A stretch of 64,000 nt of DNA from Clavulina sp. PMI_390 (lineage: Eukaryota; Basidiomycota; Agaricomycetes; Cantharellales; Hydnaceae), in NCBI GenBank assembly GCA_015039315.1, contig WIDE01000005.1, forward strand, positions 90,833-154,832. Reading direction: 5' to 3'. This document shows, one piece after another, positions 11,357-23,297 of this stretch. The stretch's first letter is position 1. Each line of letters begins with the position of its first letter. The translations under genes and the position numbers were made by a program. The notes under the pieces are model-generated. The model was not told the origin of the DNA. It saw only the letters and a program-made list of their open reading frames with translations, and searched no databases.

Positions 11357-13111
11357 TTATACAAAGGGTTGCGATCTTTTCCGGCGCACAGGGGCGGGTT
11401 CTTCATCTTCGTCCTCATCGGCGCTATCCTCGTCCTCCTCTTCGTCCTCTCCATCTTCGTTGACAACATCCATGCCATCCCAGTCTTCGTCCTCCTCTTC
11501 GCTCTCGTCACCATCATCTTCGCTATCGTCATCGCCTCCATCATTAGCTCCGAAACGATGTTCCCCTTCACCTATACTGCTGGCTACCCCGTCCCAAACT
11601 ACAGCCGTTGGCGTACTCTTCACAAAAATCTTGAGAGGCGTCTTGTCATTATCGCTTCTTTTTTCGACTACAGGCTTGTCGGAGGGCGACGCAGGGAAGG
11701 GGTAGGCGAGATGTAGTCGGAAAAAACGATCGAGGGCAACAGATGCAAAACATGAGCCAGAGTTGAGGGACGTTGATTGGATAGGCGCGAAAGAGTTGAT
11801 CGCGCCGGATATACCTAAAGAGAGAAAGATGTAATGTTCACGAGAAGTAAGAGCAAGATTGAGTCAGCGACTGATGGTACGTTCAGAGGGAGGGATGGTA
11901 GGAGGGTGTTGACCAACCCTTGTAGCCCGTCATGATTTTGCCTGTTCGGGTGTCGACTGAGTACAAGCCCGACTGTGTGTCTGATACGAGGATCTCACTA
12001 ATATGGGTGGGGAGTAATATTGATGTAAGCAAGGGTAAAACGCCGTTGCCAAGAAGATGGCCTGGTGGTTCACACTCACTGCTCCGAGCACCCTCTTTGT
12101 ACTTTCTGCACACTCTTGAACTGCGTCCAGTTGGCTACGGGTCGCCGTGCAGCACGTGTATCGTATCGTCTTACATGCCCGAGGCGTGAGCCGGTGATAA
12201 GATGATGTGATGGACCTTTGTCGGTACTCGAGCGATCGAGGAACGCGAGCGATGACACATGGACCGGTTGGCGCAGCTGGAGATTATCATTCGGCAACTG
12301 CGGTTGGGTCTAGTTCAGCACGATGCTCAAACGGAGGGCTGGCACACAAGAAGAGGGACTTGCATTCTTTGCTCGCCAGACTTCGCCAGGAAGTAAATCG
12401 TTCGAGCTAGGCTTCTTCCGCTTTTTGGATTCTCCAGCGGCATCCCCGACAGCTGAGACTGGTGCAGGTGCAGATAGAGCAGCCTCCGCATCCCAGACAG
12501 ACAGGTCGACTTCGTCTCCGCCGTACGCGAAAAACTTCTCGTTTGGGCTGAGCTGGAAGTCACAAAGTCGCATCGGAAGCGTCGCCTTAATCGAGTCTGA
12601 GGTAGATCGCGGAGTCATGCGTAGATTTCCAGATGTCGTGCATGTGTACACCCCACTAAAAGACAGCGATAAATTCTTCTTAGCCAGGTAGGTGCGTGCT
12701 GTGTAAAGTGCAACTTACCTCTCAGCTAGGCCAAGTCCTATATAGGAAGCAGATGCTTTCATCCTGGGCTCTTTCCACTCTTTTATTGTTTCGATTTCAT
12801 CTTTGTCTGATACTGTATGCAGGGCCACCGCCCCAGAAGCTTGTGCAACAGCGAGCTCACCAAAAGGTACGAAAACCAAGCGTCAGACCAAGCAAAGACC
12901 TATATTTAACGAGAAAAATTCACTCAAGTTCCCCTTCATGTATTTTCCTTATTGCCAGTCGATTTATGGCACTCGATTTCCCCGCCTCTGCTGTGGGTTT
13001 CAGCAAAATGACAGGCTCTGGGGTGTTAGAAGTCGTATCTGAGCCTGGTGGGGGCAGATCGGCACGCAAAGATTTCAGGAAGCCATTTTCGTCGCCGATG
13101 AAGAAGCGCAT
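11357..13111 (-). CDS. NSA1: Ribosome biogenesis WD-repeat protein NSA1/WDR74 (about 446 aa)
   Basis: Minus strand. Supported exons are 12855-12719, 12655-12364, 12297-12080, 11997-11918 and 11814-11357; the first exon starts at 13111 (MRFFIGDENGF). WD-type blades are seen in GVYTCTTSGNLRMT, LCDFQLSPNEKFFAYGGDE, HHLITGSRLGHVRRYDTR, EILVSDTQSGLYSVD and a final LASVALDRF-like blade. The C-terminus is a long acidic tract ending in basic RRKR, as expected of this nucleolar family. In yeast Nsa1 joins pre-60S particles and recruits or releases Rix7. The intron after WRAKN uses a GC donor (GCAAGT at 12363). The first intron is uncertain: with the obvious GTGAAT donor the frame does not join, whereas a GC donor after 12956 does. 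Confidence 0.85.
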
Positions 13112-13208
13112 AAGGACTCTAGCTGAGTCGAAATGTAGAAAAGTGGCCGAGGTAAAGTTTGGGCCTTTGTTTGGTCGTGTTATGAGTTGCCTCGGTGTCC
13201 CACCAACG
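13112..13208. promoter_or_regulatory. Compact divergent promoter between NSA1 and RMD5
   Basis: Only 97 bp separate the start codons of NSA1 (minus) and RMD5 (plus), so both 5' UTRs and the core promoter must share this segment or overlap the coding sequence. No TATA box is evident. Confidence 0.6.
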
Positions 13209-14708
13209 ATGGCAGGAACGAGCAAGGCAAGCGACTATGACCCAATATTCAAAGATATCGACAAGCTTGAAGGGCTCTACTTTGGATCGACGGCTTCCGC
13301 GAAGAGAGCTTCCACCTCCAAGTCAAAAGCACAGACTGTCTCGGTCCAATCGTCTCTAGATGTTCTCCTTGCTTCGCTGCTTGATGCGAAACAGCAGCTG
13401 GAATCTGGGAACAAAACTGTCGCAGATGTAGCTTCGATTGTGTCGTCATCAATTGAGACATCCAAAACGCAAATTGAAGAACGTCAGAAGGAGATCTACA
13501 ATGCTCTCAACAGGATTGGTAAGGGTCTGGACAAGGTAAGGTGTAGCGTTGCTTGAATTGATTTATACTGAGACGAATATTTTTCCTGGTGTTGCAGAAA
13601 TTCCCCGAGCCCTTACCGAATTATGGTCCTCTGTTCCAGTCTCCAAGCAACACAGCAGCCCTCAACCGTGTCATTGCTATGCATCTACTTCGAACTGGAT
13701 CCTATGATGTAGCGGAAACGTTTATCAATGTATGCTTTCAGGTCATTTTTACAAATGGGACGATCTTAATTTCCCTCATATTTAGGAAGCCGGTGTCGAT
13801 CTCGGCCCTCACAACATCGCACAGTTCAACGACCTCAATGCTATCATTACCTCCCTACGAACCTCAGATCTAGATCCAGCACTCAAGTAAGGGGGAATCA
13901 TCATTGGTTAAGCTTATTACTGACCCTCAATTCAAGGTGGTGTCAAGTCAATACTAAATGGTTGGAAGAACGCCGATCGACTCTAGAGTTCAACCTACAT
14001 CGATCCAAGTACATCCAGATTCTCACTCAAAGCACAAATGCAGGGCCTGCGCTCGCTTATGCCCGAAGATACTTTCCTTCCTTGTATGGGCATCACACGC
14101 CTGAGCTCCTTCGCTTGATGGCTGCTCCTGCGTTTTTGCCTCTATCAAGGTTACTCACCTCCCCCTATGCCGACCTCCTGAACGACGAGCTTCACGCGGG
14201 TCTCGAGTCCGAATTCTCGAGAGAATACTGTGCGCGACTCAAGCTGAGCAGACAGCTTCCGCTGAGAGTGGTGGGAGATCTTGGAGGTGGTGGTGCACTT
14301 CAGAAGATTGAGAAAGGGAAACGGGTCATGTTCGAGAAGAAGACAGAATGGACGGCGGAAGATGAACTACCAGTACGCCTCTTTCCGAACCTATCTAATA
14401 CGTGTATGCTCACTATGCATTATATAGGTCGAAATCCCTGTGCCCCCTGAGAATCGTTATCACTCGATATTCGCCTGTCCTGTCTCAAAGGAGCAAGCGA
14501 CCGAAATGAATCCACCGATGATGTTGTCGTGCGGACATGTCCTAAACAAAGACAGCGTACAGAAGCTGATGAAGAATGGAACGTAAGCAACCTCCTCCGC
14601 TTTCATGTTCTGACATGTATTCATTGTTGGAGTCTTTAAATCAGCCGCGTCAAGTGCCCGTATTGCCCAGTTGAATCTACCACACCCGCACAACGGGTTT
14701 ACTTCTAA
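13209..14708 (+). CDS. RMD5: GID/CTLH E3 ubiquitin ligase subunit RMD5 (GID2), 404 aa
   Basis: Six exons, 13209-13535, 13598-13729, 13786-13886, 13937-14372, 14428-14582 and 14645-14708, sum to 1215 nt. The order is an N-terminal coiled region, a LisH-like segment ([20 protein letters not shown]), a CTLH segment around [13 protein letters not shown], a CRA-like region, and a C-terminal degenerate RING: ACPVSKE, then [12 protein letters not shown], then KCPYCP. As is known for this family, the RING lacks part of the canonical zinc ligand set. Length matches fungal and animal RMND5. In yeast Rmd5 with Fyv10 forms the catalytic core that degrades gluconeogenic enzymes; the same role is inferred. 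It shares a promoter region with NSA1. Confidence 0.93.
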
Positions 14709-15050
14709 TTTTGCCCACCCCTGCATCGCATCCCCGACATTCTGCCTGAATCGCTCCCACATTGTATTTGTGCCCAAGATACCCCTCATTTCATCTGTAT
14801 TTCTAGACACAATGATGATGAATTCTTCGTCCCGTCTGATCCCGGCGCTACCTGGAGTGATGTGCTTCCTTGTCTTGACACTTAGGCGAGACTAGTTGTC
14901 TCGGGCCGCCGGCCCGCTGCTTCATTTTGTTGGTGGGGTCAGGATGGATGGTGTGATGAGAAGAATGGGCAGGTGAGAGTTCCCATGTCGACTACGCCAT
15001 ACGTCACGAACTAGTTCACTGATTCACCCTTCTTGTGGTGAGATGCTGGG

Positions 15051-15062
15051 GTGGATATATAG
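15051..15062 (+). promoter_or_regulatory. TATA box of the GH43 gene
   Basis: The sequence GGATATATAG (TATA core about 15056-15061) lies about 75 bp before the GH43 start codon, a normal distance for a fungal TATA element. Confidence 0.5.
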
Positions 15063-15134
15063 CCGCCAGATGTCTTCCTAAGCCTCGCGCTAGGACCCCC
15101 AGCTCGCTACCGCCAGTGAAACGTTCCTGACGCG

Positions 15135-17435
15135 ATGCTGAGTGTCTTGGCGTTGGCTTCTTGGCTCACGGCCATTGCGCCGATCACCACTTATGCCAAG
15201 GTTTACCGAAACCCGATTCTCCCAGGCTTCCACCCCGATCCATCATGCACTTTTGTGCCGGAATGGAATGATACCTTTTTTTGTGCTACCAGCTCGTTTA
15301 ACGCTGCCCCTGGGATTCCCATATTCGCGTCAAAGGACCTCCAAAATTTTAAGCAGATTGGGAACGTATTGACACGCGATTTCCGTGCGTAAAAGCCCCG
15401 AAATTTTGCTAGCCCTGGAGACACTGATGATTTTGATCCCTATTAGAGCTCCCCGGCTTGGCTACTACGAACGGCTCCACGAGTGGTATCTGGGCTCCAA
15501 CCATTCGATATCATGATGATACGTTCTTCCTCGTCACCACTCTAGTGTACGACAACAGAACAGCGAACGATACATCTCGTTGGTTCAACGTGAGATTAAT
15601 CCGTTATGACCGCTTCCAACTGATAACTCACCTTTGTTAACCCGTAGACTATATTCAACACTGTCAACCCGTATGACTCCAGCCTTTGGTCGGACGCCGT
15701 GTACTTTGAGTTCGAGGGATATGACACTTCCCCATTCTGGGATGAGCAAGGGAACGCGTATATAGTGGGCAGCCATGCGTGGAAAATTTACGAGGCTATC
15801 CTAGGTTTCCAGATTGGTAAGTGTGTTCTGAGCCAGCTCCTCCACGTTGGTGTTCTGAACGCTACCGCTAGAATTGAACACAGGAGCACGGCTAAGTCCA
15901 ATGTACGACCTCTGGAATGGTACCGATCCAGGACAGACAGACGGCATTGTAAGTATATCCTCTAACTACGATCGCTTTGAGCCCTCGAAGGATTAATTTT
16001 TATTCCTACCGCAAAGGCGCCAGAGGCTCCCCACCTCTTCCAACGGCCGGACGGATACTATCTTTCAATTGCACAAGGCGGGACTGGCCTTGGGCATATG
16101 GTGAACTTTGCCAGGTCCCCTACACTTTTTGGGCAGTATTACGAGGGAGACCCTCATAATCCTGTTCTGAGCAATGCCAACACGACCGATTACTGTGAGT
16201 GTAACAAGCAACCTTGTCGTCCCTAACTGGTCTTAACCCAAAATGTTGTTTTGCACAGTCCAAACGGTTGGTCATGCTGACTTCTTCCAAGATGCGCGAG
16301 GGAACTGGTACGCGCCTTAACATCTCCGCTGCTCGCTTCACTAAACCTTCTCTGTATGTACCCTATAGGTGGGCCGTTGCTCTGGCTACACGTTCGGGAC
16401 CTGAGTACAAATATTATCCCATGGGTCGCGAGACTACCCTCACGCCCGCTCAATGGCTGAACGGAAGCTTCCCTACTGCTAAGAATGTGTCGCTTTATGA
16501 GGATGGCACACTACCCCCAGTGGACTTGAGCGTACCTGGCGACGGGTGAGTCTACGACTGATTCTGCCCAGCGGATTCGCAGATTGCTTATTCTTCTCCT
16601 CTTAGCTACTGGGTAGCATCTCCTATCGAGGCTTTGACATTCCCTGCGGGTTCCTCTCTTCCGAACCACTTCATCCATCAACGCTGGCCGGATCCATCAG
16701 CGTACATTACTGGAGCATCCATCTTGGGACATAAGAACGCACTAGCCCTCATTCCTAGTGTGCTGAACCTCACTGGCCACGATGCCGCCACGGCTCCGAC
16801 GCCCCAGACTTTCGTCGGGCGCAGACAAGAGCACATCGAGTTTGTGTTTAGTGTTGCCATGAGCTTCGCGAGCGCCGTCGACGGAGCGGAAGCAGGGATC
16901 ACCATCTTCGTCAATCGTGAGGACCAAGCTCCTTTGTTGTCTTTGCTGAGCATTTACTTATGTATGGCGCGGTGTTGTCGCGTGTTCAGAGGCCCGTCAT
17001 TTCGATCTCGGAGTTGTATCGCTCAGTCCCTCATCGGCCGCCGCCGCCGGCTACACTGGTACCCCCGTTAACACCACTTCAACCTCGCGATATATCCGCC
17101 TTCGTACTATCACCGCTAACTCGACCAACGCTGGTGCTAGCGATCCATACTCGCACCCCGCCATCCTTCCTCTCCCGCCCTCTGCCAACCTCTCCGATCC
17201 CATTCGTTTGGAAGTTACGGCTGTCAACTACACAACCTATAAATTCAGTTATGCGTCAGGAACTACTCCGATCGCCACATCTTGGACGACTGTTGGGTGG
17301 TCGAACTCGAGTCAAGTAAGTGGTGGATATATGGGCACCATCGCTGGTGTCTTTGCAACAGGCAACGGAGCAAATGTGACGACTCCTGCATATTTCTGGG
17401 ACTGGAGTTACATTGCAAACGATCTGGTCTGGTAA
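15135..17435 (+). CDS. Secreted glycoside hydrolase family 43 enzyme (beta-xylosidase/arabinofuranosidase type), 599 aa
   Basis: Nine exons, 15135-15384, 15447-15589, 15648-15816, 15872-15948, 16017-16194, 16259-16307, 16369-16545, 16606-16916 and 16990-17435, sum to 1800 nt. The N-terminus is a signal peptide (MLSVLALASWLTAIAP). The five-bladed propeller starts with NPILPGFHPDPS, which carries the GH43 general-base Asp. WAPTIRYHDD follows, and the acid Glu lies in APEAPHLF. The C-terminal 200 residues form a concanavalin-like beta-sandwich, as in GH43 beta-xylosidases. Several N-x-S/T sites are present. It probably acts outside the cell on xylan or arabinoxylan side chains; the exact substrate cannot be read from sequence. 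It converges with the SRP receptor gene at 17582. Confidence 0.92.
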
Positions 17436-17581
17436 TGTGCCCGCATGTATGTGGATTATATAGTTTGCGGCTCTGTCCAATCGTATTTCACGTAGTTGTT
17501 TGGTCGTGGCAATGATATTCGTAGCGATGAACCGTAAAGTGGAATAAAGGTCGATTCTCAATGACGATAATGAATAAAATG

Positions 17582-18610
17582 CTACAAGCCTTCCAGCCAG
17601 GAGTGCAAATTTGCCAACCCATCATCAGCCACCTCCCCCTTCTCGGTAGCAGCCTCTAACTTCTCCTTGGTTTGCTTGTCAACAAAACCACCAGCAATAG
17701 TTACCTCCCCACCTTCCCACTTGGCGAAGGAGAAAGGCCCATCACCCATCGTTTCCAAACCGCCTTGAATTGCGCCTTCATCTGCCTCATTATCGTTTTC
17801 GCCCAGCCCTCCAACTCCGACACCAGTGAGTGAAGACTGACGGCGTTTCTCGAGCTCGCGCTCGAGGACCATACGCACCCGTTCAGCGGCAACTGTTTCG
17901 CGAGGAGACGAAGAAGACGCCGAGACGAGGTCGGCTTTGTTCGCCATGATGAGGATGGAGGGTGTATGAGCCGAAGGTGGAAGCTGGGTGATAGCATGCA
18001 GAACAGAGTGAAGGTGTCTAATTTGGTTGGGAAGAGAGATGTCAGCTTTAAAAGTTCATTGCGCTCCTGCGGTCATACGCACTCAGCTACAGTGGCACCA
18101 TTACGAGCAATGGTACTGGAGTCTACTACAAAGACAATGCCTTTTGCCCCATCAAGAGCCTCGGTGAATTGGGCACGTATTCTTGGGTGCCCAGGAATAT
18201 CCGCGAGGTTGTAAGGTTTCGACGCGCCCTCAGGAGTGAAGACAGTCTGGTTTGTTTGAAGTGACGTATGAGTGGGGAGGAATTGACCGTAGGTTAACTT
18301 GAGGAAGATGGAGGGAAAGATGTTATTGGAGAGCAACAAAGACATAAGAGAGGGGACCTAGGGCGTACCCGGGTCAAAATAGCGGTCTTTCCTGAGTCAG
18401 AGGGGCCAAGGAGCAGAATGCTATTGCCACTCTTGACTTTCCCCGGGGTTCTTGAGCGGAAGAGTGTCACCAGCACTGGAAAGAAAAATTAGGTAAAAGT
18501 TCTCAGCAGTCCTGCGATTATGTCTTACGTATAGACGCTAGTGCGACCACCAGGGCTAGCGCGGGGTAAAGCCATTGCGATTGCCTCAAAGCAGGGGGCA
18601 GGAAATCCAT
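17582..18610 (-). CDS. SRP102: Signal recognition particle receptor subunit beta, copy 1 (279 aa)
   Basis: Four exons on the minus strand, 18610-18529, 18475-18369, 18297-18083 and 18017-17582, sum to 840 nt. One N-terminal transmembrane segment (WLYPALALVVALASI then LLVTLF) anchors the protein in the ER. The small-GTPase domain has a P-loop (GPSDSGKTA), a DIPGHPR switch motif and NKAD for guanine specificity. This matches the SRP receptor beta subunit, which holds the alpha subunit at the ER and takes part in co-translational targeting. A second complete copy lies directly upstream on the same strand. The start is the ATG just before the membrane segment. Confidence 0.93.
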
Positions 18611-19014
18611 TGCGTGGAGCACCAACAAGTGCAAACACAACCCAAAAAGGGAATATATTGCAGACGGTTTCGGAGCAGGTATCAGATGAGAAAGCGCCAC
18701 TATTTGATTCGTTATGAGTCGGGTTTAATCTATCGATCGCCTTTTCACCGTACAGAATGCGGAGTTTATTCGGCTTCTAACGCATCGAAGCGAGAAGCGG
18801 AGTCTTCAGGCAACGAGCTCGGACCTCCCTGCCTTCGGAGTTGAAGAGGAAGAATCGAGGTCTATGCGTCAATCCTATGAGCTAAGTAATAAGACGATGA
18901 GGGACCGTCTGGGAGGAGAGGAATGATCGGCTGGATGCTGGCTGACAATGTGTCGTACTATATGTTGTTGCCGGACTCATGCCAAAATCCATTACAACAG
19001 TATATGGAGAATTA

Positions 19015-20032
19015 CTACAAGCCTTTGAACCAAAGACGCAAATGTGCTAACCCATCATCATCAACCCCTTCGGGCCCAGTAGCCGTCTCCACTTTCTGCA
19101 CATCGACGAACCCGCCGGCGACAGTGACCTCCCCAAATTGCCAATTAGCAAAAGAGAAAGGCATGTCACTTGTCGTTTCCGACCCCTCTTGACTCGTGCC
19201 TTCGTTCGCTTTGCTGATATTTCCGCGGAGCCCTCCGTCAGCAGTGAGGGAAATTGGGCGTAGCTTCTCAAGCTCGTGCTCAAGGACTGTCCGCACACGC
19301 TCAGCGGCGACTGCTTCGCGAGGGGACAGCGGAGAAGCGGGGATAAGGTCTGATTTATTCGCCAGGATGAAGATGGATGGCGTGATAATAGAGGATGGGA
19401 GCTGAGCGATGCTGTGCAGAACCGAGTGAAGGTGTCTAATAACAACAGAATGAAGACATTAGCACGGATGTTCCTCTACTTTTTAATAGCTTCGACTTAC
19501 TCAGCTACGCTGGGGCCATCATCGGTAATGGTACTGGAGTCTACCACAAGGACAACACCTTTCGAACAGTGAAGGCTCTCTGCAAATTTGGCGCGTAATT
19601 TTGGGTGTCCAGGAATATCTGAAAGTACTAAGTACTTCGAGGCCCCCCGGGGATTGAATATTGCCTGATTTCTGTAGAGCGATGGACGAGTAGAGTCGAA
19701 TTTATCGTAGGCCAACTTAGAGCAGAAGAGAGCGTGTTATTGGAGCAAATTCGAGGATTCCAGGGGCAGTCGCAGCATACTCGATTGAGGATAGCAGTCT
19801 TCCCAGAGTCAGGAAGGCCTAATAGTAATACGGTATTGCCGTTCTTGCGTTTCTGGGGCTGTGCTAAACTGAAGAGCCCTACCAGCACTGGAAAGGAAGT
19901 TTGGCTAGAAGCTCTCTAATGTTTTCGCCAAGCCTTACGTGTGCCTGTCACTGGTATCACAAATCCTAGTACGGGACCAAGCCATGGCGATTGTCTCAAA
20001 CCAAGGGGTACGATATTTAGAGAGTTGAGCAT
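19015..20032 (-). CDS. Signal recognition particle receptor subunit beta, tandem copy 2 (278 aa)
   Basis: Exons 20032-19939, 19887-19781, 19715-19501 and 19435-19015 sum to 837 nt. Exons two and three have exactly the same lengths (107 and 215 nt) and phases as in copy 1, so this is a duplication that kept introns, not a retrocopy. The N-terminal membrane segment is present. The GTPase motifs are GLPDSGKTA, DIPGHPK and NKSD, all compatible with nucleotide binding. The frame is open throughout, with many substitutions relative to copy 1. It may be a diverged second beta subunit or a redundant duplicate. A second SRPRB gene is unusual, since most fungi are expected to carry one. Confidence 0.88.
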
Positions 20033-20155
20033 CAATAGGAGCAAATACAACCCAAAAAGGAAATGTATTTACACAACGCTCAGGTCGCATCAGAAAGGCA
20101 AAGATTGAAACCAGCAAGAGAAATCATCGGTATCGTGTGGATGAGAGCGAAGCAC

Positions 20156-22311
20156 CTAGTTCAAACTCCAATCACTCCATTTCGGGCGACGAAGCTGCCA
20201 CCAAAACTGAGTCATGGTTCCTGGGTACAAGGCTGGACAGAAAGCAAGTTAACTAGAGGTAAACTCATCCATGTTTTCTCGCTCACCAAAGTTCTTTGAG
20301 CCAAAGTCGTTATAGTACGAAGAGCATGTCGACCACACGGTGGCGCGAACCTTCTCTTGAAGCCAGGCGTTATACCCCTGATACGAATGCTTCTTAACCT
20401 CCACAGTTGTGACTTTTGCGTCCTTTTTGAGGATGGGCTCGATAATTTCCATCAAATAGTCTACCTGAACAGGAATAAGGACAATAGTTTTCAGGGTTTT
20501 CGCGCCTTGTACGCAATTGTATTTAGGACTCACTGTTACTTCTTCGGCGAACAACACAGAGGTATGGCCAGTAGCAGTATTTGGCCCGAGAAGAATAAAG
20601 TGATTAGGGAAACCGGGAACCGCAGTACCATAGTAAGCTGTCGGCCCCCCTTGCTGCTCCCACTCTTCCTTCAACAAAGTCCCAGATCGCCCAGTAATAG
20701 GGAAGACAGTATGGATCGAGTTCTTGAAGCCAGTGGCCATGACAAGAACATCTAAATTGATATGCTTGCCATTTTCCAGGTGGACACCATGCGGAGAAGC
20801 CTTCAAAACGGGAGATGTTTCCAAAGATACATTGGATTGGCCTAAGCATTCGTAGTACCCAGGGTCGCGGATAATACGGCGACAACCAATGCCTGTGCGA
20901 AAGGGGTTAAAGGCGGACGGAATAAATGGTAATACGCATGACGAACTCAGATCGGGGACGAGCTCGGCCTGAAGTGATTTCGGTGCTTTTCGCCTCATTC
21001 TACTCAAATACCACTGTTGGATCGGTTAGAAATAGTGACATCTCTGTGCTGGGGCTGCGAATGAGGACTTACGCCTTCGTTTAAGGGGCGGAGGAATGAA
21101 AGAAAATCAGGCATGGTAACGTAAAGCATATCTTGCTATAGGGAGGAGTGAGGTTCATGGGACCTTTGACACAATACTACGATCCATTTCATACCTGAAA
21201 ATGCACCCAGTTCCGAACGGTACGCTGCAAGTACGGAAGGTATTGAAAAGCCCACTTGACTATTTTGGGATATTGGACCTGGTTCTATTATACCCTGTCA
21301 GCAACTCGCAAATATGGACCCTGAGTGGCGCGACGCACTCGTTCAATGATCCACTGGGGCGTCCGCGCAAAATTCACCACCTTGATCTCTGGGTCTTTCG
21401 AGAGGGCAGCCACGATCTGACATCCAGTGGCCCCATTCCCAACAATGCCCACACATTTATTCTTCAAATCAATATCACTCCGCCATGCAGCAGAATGGAA
21501 AACTGCCCCCTCGAAATCATCGAGACCAGGGAACTCTTTTGCGGTGGGAAGTTTAGGCACCGACCAGGCCCCACCAATAGCTTGAATCAGAACATCTGCG
21601 AACACAGTCTCCAGTTCACCGGTCGGCGTCGCAGTGGACCCTGAGAAAGGTGTTTTGGGGTTTGGCTGCATTCGCTCAATGGTGAGGGTGTACCCGTGCC
21701 GCGATTCATTCCATACTGCGTTCACAAGTTTGGAATTTAGCCGCAGATGAGGCCGGAGATTGTTTCGATTGACGACGTCTTTCTGATACTGCCAGAGCTC
21801 TGGCTGGCTCGAGAAGCGTTCTGACCAATTCGGGTTAGGTTCTGATGAGATAGAGTAATACTGAGCTGAGATGTCGACAGAACATCCCTAGGATTGTGGT
21901 TAAGGCGAATCGGTTTGATTTTTCTAGTGGTAGAACAATGGGTGCACTAACCGGGTAAGTATTATCCTAGAGGGAGTGAGTTGATAAGCGTCACTTTGGA
22001 GCCACATGTGATGTTGCTTACCCTCCAGGTTCCCCCCACTTCGCTAGCCATCTCGTAAATCTGTACGTAGAGCCTGTGAGTGGAGGCAATTACCAACTAC
22101 AGCTGCTCATCAACGTGCCGTAAAATTCGTGATGCCGAGTTTCTGGAGTCGAAGACCTGTTACGATGCCCCCGAATCTGCGAGGCAGGACGGGTAGTCAG
22201 TATTAACTGACTATCTCTCTCTGAAACCGCGATAGTACTTGCTTACCCGGCGCCGATGACAGCTACATGCTTGTCAGAGTCCCATTGCGGGGCCAGGAGA
22301 GGGAACATCAT
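20156..22311 (-). CDS. Baeyer-Villiger-type flavin monooxygenase, tandem copy 1 (about 517 aa)
   Basis: Eleven exons on the minus strand: 22311-22247, 22176-22119, 22060-22022, 21966-21952, 21887-21339, 21278-21195, 21135-21073, 21013-20947, 20892-20534, 20464-20287 and 20232-20156, open throughout. The FAD site is GAGFGG near residue 20, EVGGTWR follows, and the second nucleotide site is GIVGNGATG. The class fingerprint FxGxxxHxxxW appears as FEGAVFHSAAW, and ATGF ends the core. Exon four is only 15 nt. Intron two uses a GC donor (GCACGT), where copy 2 has GTAAGG. Such enzymes use FAD and NADPH to insert oxygen into ketones or oxidise N or S; the substrate is unknown. A second acceptor at 20221/20220 would shorten the protein by four residues. 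Confidence 0.9.
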
Positions 22312-23297
22312 TGAAAGATGAGGGAGGAACAGCAGAGCCTAAGTATCACATACATATATCCATCAGGTGCGCCAGCTCATTATGCGCGCAATGTCGAATC
22401 TCATGTAAATTGGTGCGAGGATTATCGTAGCATTGAGATATCGGGATAGCTTGAATGGGACTGCGAGAAGTCTCATTACCTTCTGTTTACTTTGGAGCGG
22501 CGTAAAATGTTCTAGCCAACTATAGGCAGCATTCTTCCGAGCATAAGTAGGTGGCGGAGCTGCACAATGGTATATTTGCTAAATCCAGTCGAATGAATCC
22601 CCATTGGAGTATGGTAGCTCGCGGAGAAACCTCCACCCAGCCATGTGCATCTGAAGACAAATGAAACCAATTGTAGCGTTCAAAAGGTATGTATTCATGA
22701 GATGATCCCCAAGAACTTAGGGTTAGGCTAGACCTAGCGCGAAGGAGAGCTAATCAAGCATGACGATAAAAGTACTCTTCCTTGATGGGTAGTGTGGTTA
22801 GTTCAAAAGTACCACGCGAGTTAGTGAATTAGAGAGAAAGAGGCAGTGGGACTGGGGATATGAAAGCGACTGCGGGTAGTACAATGGTATGACCTTTTGT
22901 GTTTTCCGTAGCTTCGGTCTCCGCTCCGGACAGAGATTGGGTTCTGCGGGGGGAACGGACCCGAGGAAGGAGCCCGTAAGTGCCAGCCCTTGCCCTCCGT
23001 GGTTGTTTACCTGCGCCTCAAATTGGCCTGTGCGCCGAGTTATACAAGCTTAGGCTAACTTCATCGTCGTCCTCGTGCTCAGGCGGTCTACTCTGGCTAA
23101 CAGGATTCAGCTGAGTAATCCGAAGTGACAGGAGAGTGAATCGAAGTCTATTCGCCAGTGATTGTGACCAAACTGAACAGAAAATCAACACCGGAACAAC
23201 CGATCCTGTATTCAAGTGGTCATATCACCATATGCACTAATGTGTAGCAAATTATGGGTCGGATATGAGGTCCCGGGCCCCAAGGGCCTAAATACCT
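22312..23297. other. Intergenic stretch upstream of monooxygenase copy 1
   Basis: About 1 kb with no supportable gene on either strand. It should hold the promoter of monooxygenase copy 1 and the 3' flank of the orphan gene at 23298. No repeat, tRNA or transposon end is recognised. Confidence 0.4.

Noticed and set aside
11357..11623. Ser-rich hydrophobic open frames on the plus strand opposite the acidic NSA1 tail
   Set aside because: They are mirror images of the GAT/GAG-rich acidic tract.
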